From: Delphinus delphis
Lineage: Eukaryota > Chordata > Mammalia > Artiodactyla > Delphinidae
DNA: 64,000 nucleotides
Assembly: GCF_949987515.2 (NCBI RefSeq)
Contig: NC_082694.2
Coordinates: forward strand, 9,355,958-9,419,957
Direction: 5' to 3'
Numbering within the stretch: position 1 is the stretch's first letter; every line of letters starts with the position of its first letter. Below are positions 60,085 through 64,000 of this stretch, one piece after another. The notes beneath the pieces are model-generated. The model did no database searches, was not told the origin of the DNA, and worked only from the letters and a program-made list of their open reading frames with translations. The position numbers and the translations under genes were made by a program.

Positions 60085-60190
60085 TGTTCTCACCTTCCAG
60101 AGATGAGAAAATTGAGAACCAGAGTTAGCAACTGGCAGATTCAAGATTCACATCCAAGTCAGCCTGTTCGCTCTCCAACCCCACTGCCCA
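60085..60190 (-). mobile_element. MIR SINE fragment, antisense
   Basis: The strings ttccagagatgagaaaattg, agttagcaactggcagattc and gattcacatccaagtcagcc match the antisense MIR. Confidence 0.6.
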
Positions 60191-61200
60191 CAGTCCGCCC
60201 CATCCACTGTGAACAGAGATGAATCAGGCAGAATCTCACTGCAACATTCAAACTGCCACCCCGCCTCCTACTCCCTCGGTTTAGATGCCCCTTTAAGGGG
60301 CAGGTGGCAAATCAAATTCGACTCTTCTGCAGCCTCTCAACACAAAACCCATTAAGTGGCAAAGCAAAAACACAAGAAGATGGGCTTTACAACCGCCTAT
60401 ACTTTTTTCTTATCCAGAGGAATATTTTTTTATGATCTGTCATTAGGGATGAAGTCGGGGCAGGAGGAATACATGATTATGTAATGTCACAGGGCAGGCA
60501 ACAAGGGGAGGGAGAGCCGAGCCCATCACCGCTCCCTTCGCCCACAAACACGTAAATTAACCGTTGACGTTTTGAGTGTTTCAATCTCCTGTGGCCTACA
60601 CATTCATGATTGGCTTTTCAGGAGACAGTCACAAACCCCTGCAGATTTCCCAGGCCTCAATTCATTGACTAGCAGAGCCATAAAGAAAGAAAATATCAAA
60701 AGCAAAGATGCCAGAACTGTTGTCGGGGACGGTGGGCCGGCAGAAAAGGGAAGAGTTTGGGAGGATGGGGGCCTACACCGAGGTGTATGTTTATTTTTAC
60801 CCGGTTCTGTTTACACCCGAAACACCCCGAGGCCTCAGCGTCTGGAGTCACTAGATCCAGCCCTGGAGACGCACCAAGCAGGCGCCGCGACCTGGCCTCG
60901 GGGGCGCCACGTCCCGCATCCCGGCTCCCCGCCGCCCGCTACCCTCAGCCCGAGGCGGCCCGGGGCGTCATCCTGCTAGGGCTCGCCGGGGTCTGATCAT
61001 TCTCCGAAGACGCCACCACCAGGGAACCGCTAGCTGTACGATTTCCATGACAACCGCCGGCGCCTTCCGCGTCCGGCGCGCCGGGTATCGGGATGCGCGC
61101 CGCGCCCCGCCGCTCCCCGCTCCGCCCGAGGAGCATCCAGGTCCCCGGTGGCTCCCGGCCGCCGCGTCGTCCCCGGCCCGGCCCGGCCAGGCCCACCTAC

Positions 61201-61475
61201 CTGGCGCGTCCCGGCCCGCGGCGCCCGCGCCCTGCCGTCCCGCCGTCCTCGGTCCCGCCGGGCCGCGCGCCCGAGCCCCGCAGCAGCAACGCCGCCACTA
61301 GGTCGCAAAGTCGTGGGCTGCAGCCGGGCTCCAGGTGCTCGTCCTCTTGTCCGGGTCCGCGGCGCCCACCCCAGCCGCGAACCTGCCGCCAGCGCTTCAG
61401 CCCCAAACCCGCCGCCCAGGCTGCTGCTGCTGCTACTGCTGCCGCTGCTGCTGCCGCCGCCGCTCAGGAGGCCAC
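61201..61475 (-). other. Putative first exon of a minus-strand gene (5' UTR or N-terminus)
   Basis: On the minus strand this stretch ends at 61201 in gcgccag, followed by gtaggtggg, a near-consensus splice donor. Its upstream part carries the GGC/CAG triplet tract and lies just downstream of the GC boxes and NRF1 site. A frame stays open from an ATG inside the NRF1 motif (61512) to the donor. It gives an arginine-, glycine- and serine-rich product with a serine run from the AGC repeat, which looks more like 5' UTR than protein. If it is a first exon, most of the window to its left would be intronic. The gene was not recognised. Confidence 0.5.
61422..61467 (-). repeat. CAG/GGC triplet-repeat tract in the putative first exon
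   Basis: On the plus strand it is a run of ctg units with cta, ccg and cgc interruptions (ggctgctgctgctgctactg and onward). On the minus strand it is (CAG)n/(GGC)n and would encode serine or glycine in the open phase. The longest pure CTG run is four to five units. Confidence 0.9.
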
Positions 61476-61506
61476 GCCGGCCCCGCCCCGGCCCCGCCCC
61501 CTCGCC

Positions 61507-61516
61507 GCGCATGCGC
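61507..61516. promoter_or_regulatory. NRF1-binding motif
   Basis: The palindrome gcgcatgcgc exactly matches the NRF1 consensus (YGCGCATGCGCR). It sits between the two outward-facing donors, beside the GC boxes. NRF1 sites are common at TATA-less bidirectional promoters. Confidence 0.8.
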
Positions 61517-61539
61517 GCTCCACGAGCCCCGGTCTGGGC

Positions 61540-61781
61540 CGACCCCACCCGGCCGGTCCTCCTCCGCGGCTGCTCACGCAGACTTCTCTCGGCTTCCTGC
61601 AAGACCAGCTCTCAGCTGTGATCGAATCGCCTGCAAGGAGTTCTTGAACTTCTGCACTTTAATTGGACGATGGCATTTTCGCCCTCACAAATACTGAGGC
61701 TTGGAGGCCCCGACGCATCCCTGAGGAAGAAGACTCCTGAAGAGTCGCGACCCGGGAACCGCTCCGGCCGTTTGCCCTCCG
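61540..61781 (+). other. Putative first exon of a divergent plus-strand transcript
   Basis: A donor-like ccctccg followed by gtgagcgcg ends this stretch at 61781, in the right half of the CpG island. There is no convincing long coding frame, so a non-coding divergent RNA is the simplest reading. The left edge is a guess. No downstream exon can be found in the remaining 2.2 kb. Confidence 0.3.
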
Positions 61782-61830
61782 GTGAGCGCGCTCCCCGGGT
61801 GCGGACTACGCAGTCCCCTGGCGAAGTTTA

Positions 61831-62622
61831 GGAAACTGAACATTCAGCCCAGAAACAAGCAAAAATTAAAATCATACTTTGAAGAAACAGATAAGCAAGA
61901 AGACAGAGACTGCTAACATCCTTCCAGATTGTCCTGGCATACTGTATAAATATACATTTACAGACTCTCACCAAATACGAGCTCCTTACACCTCTCTCCC
62001 AAAGTTCTATTTTTCCATGGCGGGGGCGCGGGAGGATGTGAAATAGAAGAGTCAGAAGTTTTGGAAGAAAAATCACTTTAATATAACCTTAAACCTTAAT
62101 ATTTCTGCTTGAGCAAGGGTAATACTGGACTGAATATAAACATTAATCTTCATCTTTAAATTTTGTCAGAAAAAAAATTCTTAAAAATTCTTGAATGAGA
62201 ACTAATTTAATTCAATAAACCAGAATCCTTCTCAGCTGGCCCTCACATCCCTCAGGTATAAAAACAAACATTTATAAATTACTTTAAAAAGAAAAGATTA
62301 ACCTGTAAGAAATGAAAATTAAACAAAAATTCTCTAATATTTAGAATAAGAGCTGAGCTTCCCCATGTCACAAAAACCAAACGCAGACAACAGTCTGGAA
62401 TAAAAATAAGTAAATATGAAACTTTTTAAAGTTTAATTTATTTTCTGACTTTTTTATTTCTCTTCTGAAAACTAATTTACTAACAAAAAGCTTTCTATTA
62501 TTTCTTCAGATAAATGGATAGAAATATTGACAGAAATTTAACCCTAGTGTAAAATTAAATCCAAAATATCAAACAAACTTGTGGAAATGCAAAAATAATT
62601 TTATACCTTATTTTCTAAAATT
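61831..62622. other. AT-rich flank, nothing recognised
   Basis: The DNA is AT-rich with no open frame above 90 codons and no named repeat. Confidence 0.5.
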
Positions 62623-62762
62623 AGGGTGACCAATATACCTGGTTTAGCTGGGACAACCCCAGTTTACATCTTTTACCCAGCAAAATTATTAATAGGTCCC
62701 CTTTCATTCTCAAAAGTGTTCTCAAAAGTGTTCAGACAATACATTTTATGGCCATGATAACT
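62623..62762 (+). mobile_element. Short DNA-transposon remnant with tandem duplication
   Basis: The left end ttagggtgaccaatatacct and the interior gggacaaccccagtttacat and aattattaataggtccc match a common short mammalian element with agggtgacca termini. The right end (ttatggccatgata) is its decayed inverse. A 12-bp unit, gttctcaaaagt, is tandemly duplicated at about 62708-62731. Confidence 0.55.
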
Positions 62763-63120
62763 TTAATCAAGCCAAGAGAGTTTTTCAATCACTGGCTTTA
62801 AAAAAAAGTAACAAATTTAAATTCACAAACATTTAAAAATAGACATCAAAGTTCAACAATTCATTCATTTAGCATAGTAACAAACTGAGAATCAAGCTTC
62901 CAATAACATTTGTCACTTGACTGTTGTGTAATTCAGGTTAATCTTATAAAGATCAATTACAATTTCAGTGCAGCAAGGAACGGGGCCCCAATTTCACTGT
63001 AGAATGAACATTATCAAGAGAAAAAGGAGCCAGGTTTGTTGGTAAATATGGTACTATGCATTCCCTAAGCATCACAACATGATAGAAGAAAGTATCCTAG
63101 AAGTGTGCTTGTGGGAAAAT
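62763..63120. other. AT-rich spacer, nothing recognised
   Basis: No repeats or frames are supported. Confidence 0.5.
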
Positions 63121-63310
63121 ATCCCCATCCTTCAGAAACTCTCAGCATGTGATACCCAAACAACAGCATTGATATCCTCTCAGAACTTGCTAGAAATGCA
63201 AGTTCCCAGGCTCCATGCCAGACCTGCTGAATCAGAAACTCTGAAAGTGGGGCCAAGCAATCTGTGTTTTAACAAGCCCTCCAGGGATTCTGATAAACAT
63301 GTGGACCTAG
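63121..63310 (+). mobile_element. MER5A-type hAT element
   Basis: The strings cttgctagaaatgcaagttc, cagacctgctgaatcagaaa, gtggggccaagcaatctgtg and acaagccctccagggattct are MER5A in sense orientation, with a decayed left end. Confidence 0.85.
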
Positions 63311-64000
63311 ATTGTCTATATACAATAAGTAAGCTGACTTAGATCATCTATATACGATAATTAAGAGCTAAGCAGTGCTGTTTTGGGGACTAGAAACAAC
63401 CTACATGAGAATTTCTTTGGGAGCCATTAAACATAATATATTTACATGTGTTTTCACTGGAGAATGTATGTAGCCTGGAAAACTAACAGCCCTGCTGCCA
63501 TAGTAGCTGTGAAAACCAGTGGCCTCGCAAAAAAGGAGGCGCAAAAAAGCATTTGGAGTGCCTCATAACGCCCTATCCCCCAGGAGTTTTCACTATGTGA
63601 CTGGCCTGGCAGCTTAATGGAGAAGCTCCATTCTCAGGGCTTGTCTTTAATTGACCTGACTCAGTGCTTCTTTGGTGCAGTTGGCCCTATCCACAGAGCA
63701 CTTGGTGAAAGCAATCGGCAGCAATTATTTCACAGGGCAACTGCCTAAGGGGGTGATACCAGGTGGAGCTAGCAAGAGACTCACCAATTAACTTAAAAGG
63801 AAAGAATGGGGGAACTTTGGAAAGACCCGACATATTTCTTGGAATCCAAAAGGACACACATGTGTACAACTATGCACATGTCCAGGAAAGACTTAAGAAG
63901 GCCATAATTTCTCACTTCTGGCTGACCTTGAGGCTTTGAGCAAGCAAGAAATGAAGGCTCAGGCAGAGTTGTAAATTGCCTGCCCGAACACTGAAGACGT
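63311..64000. other. Non-coding right edge, nothing recognised
   Basis: The stretch includes the near-repeat agattgtctatatacaataa and agatcatctatatacgataa at 63309-63361, a pair of about 20 bp separated by 15 bp. The rest is unclassified. Confidence 0.45.

Larger units (their letters stand above)
58691..60879. other. Region between L1 and CpG island
   Basis: This region holds the candidate exon, a T-run of about 20 at 59344-59363 and an unusually long minus frame (59295-59819), which is listed under findings. The stretch nearest the island, from about 60300, has few repeats, as is usual beside promoters. Confidence 0.45.
60880..61830. promoter_or_regulatory. CpG island, probable bidirectional promoter
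   Basis: CpG dinucleotides are frequent across this interval and scarce on both sides, which is visible directly. Inside lie a perfect NRF1 palindrome gcgcatgcgc (61507-61516), two GC boxes ccccgcccc (61481-61489 and 61492-61500) and an inverted CCAAT box, attgg, at 61662-61666. There is no TATA box. Splice donors point outward on each side: minus strand at 61200 and plus strand at 61782. This is the usual arrangement of a TATA-less housekeeping-type promoter giving a main transcript and a divergent one. Which side carries the protein-coding gene is inferred, not proven. Confidence 0.85.

Noticed and set aside
61030..61602. 190-codon minus-strand frame across the CpG island, as a protein
   Set aside because: It reads through the splice donor at 61200 and the presumed core promoter. 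Its arginine, glycine and serine richness follows from GC-rich DNA. It is kept only as a putative first exon.
1..64000. CRISPR arrays, operons, prophage or other microbial systems
   Set aside because: The window is mammalian by its SINE, LINE and LTR content. The tandem repeats present are microsatellites or short duplications with no spacer structure.

Overview
This window looks like mammalian nuclear DNA, most probably from a cetacean. The main evidence is a set of tRNA-derived SINEs of the CHR type, whose heads read gggcttccctggtggcgcag. They occur in two forms. The long form has a second half about 'agagaaagccc'. The short form ends 'gcccgcgtaccgc' before poly-A and is the kind I associate with whales and dolphins. 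The window also carries a cetartiodactyl-type L1 3' end. I saw no BovB LINE, which a ruminant window of this size would normally show. Old shared mammalian repeats (MIR, L2, MER5A, hAT elements, MaLR LTRs, L1M) fill much of the rest. Species and gene identity are not readable from the sequence.

Layout. From 1 to about 60.8 kb there is repeat-rich, mostly GC-rich DNA with no open frame that I recognise as a protein. The many frames of 60 to 250 codons are what GC-rich DNA gives by chance, and several run through SINE, L1 or hAT sequence. A T-rich block from 13.5 to 16.7 kb is an old L1 in minus orientation, carrying a SINE. A second A-rich block from 56.8 to 58.7 kb, and a smaller one from 20.6 to 21.7 kb, are L1 3' regions in plus orientation.

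At about 60.88 to 61.83 kb lies a strong CpG island with a perfect NRF1 palindrome, paired GC boxes, an inverted CCAAT box and a CTG/CAG-rich triplet tract. On each side of the NRF1 site there is a good splice donor pointing outward: minus strand at 61,200 and plus strand at 61,782. I read this as a bidirectional promoter. On that view most of the window to the left would be the first intron or introns of an unnamed minus-strand gene. To the right (61.8 to 64 kb) the DNA is AT-rich with only repeats recognised. One possible minus-strand coding exon is flagged near 58.8 to 59.0 kb with low confidence.

Items most worth a second look are: the divergent promoter with its triplet tract; a 190-bp local duplication at 908 and 4,630 that matches no repeat I know, with a CTCF-like site beside the second copy; the candidate exon at 58.8 kb and a long hydrophobic frame next to it; and retroelement insertions whose target-site duplications can be read directly. 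I found no CRISPR array, operon, prophage or any other new system.
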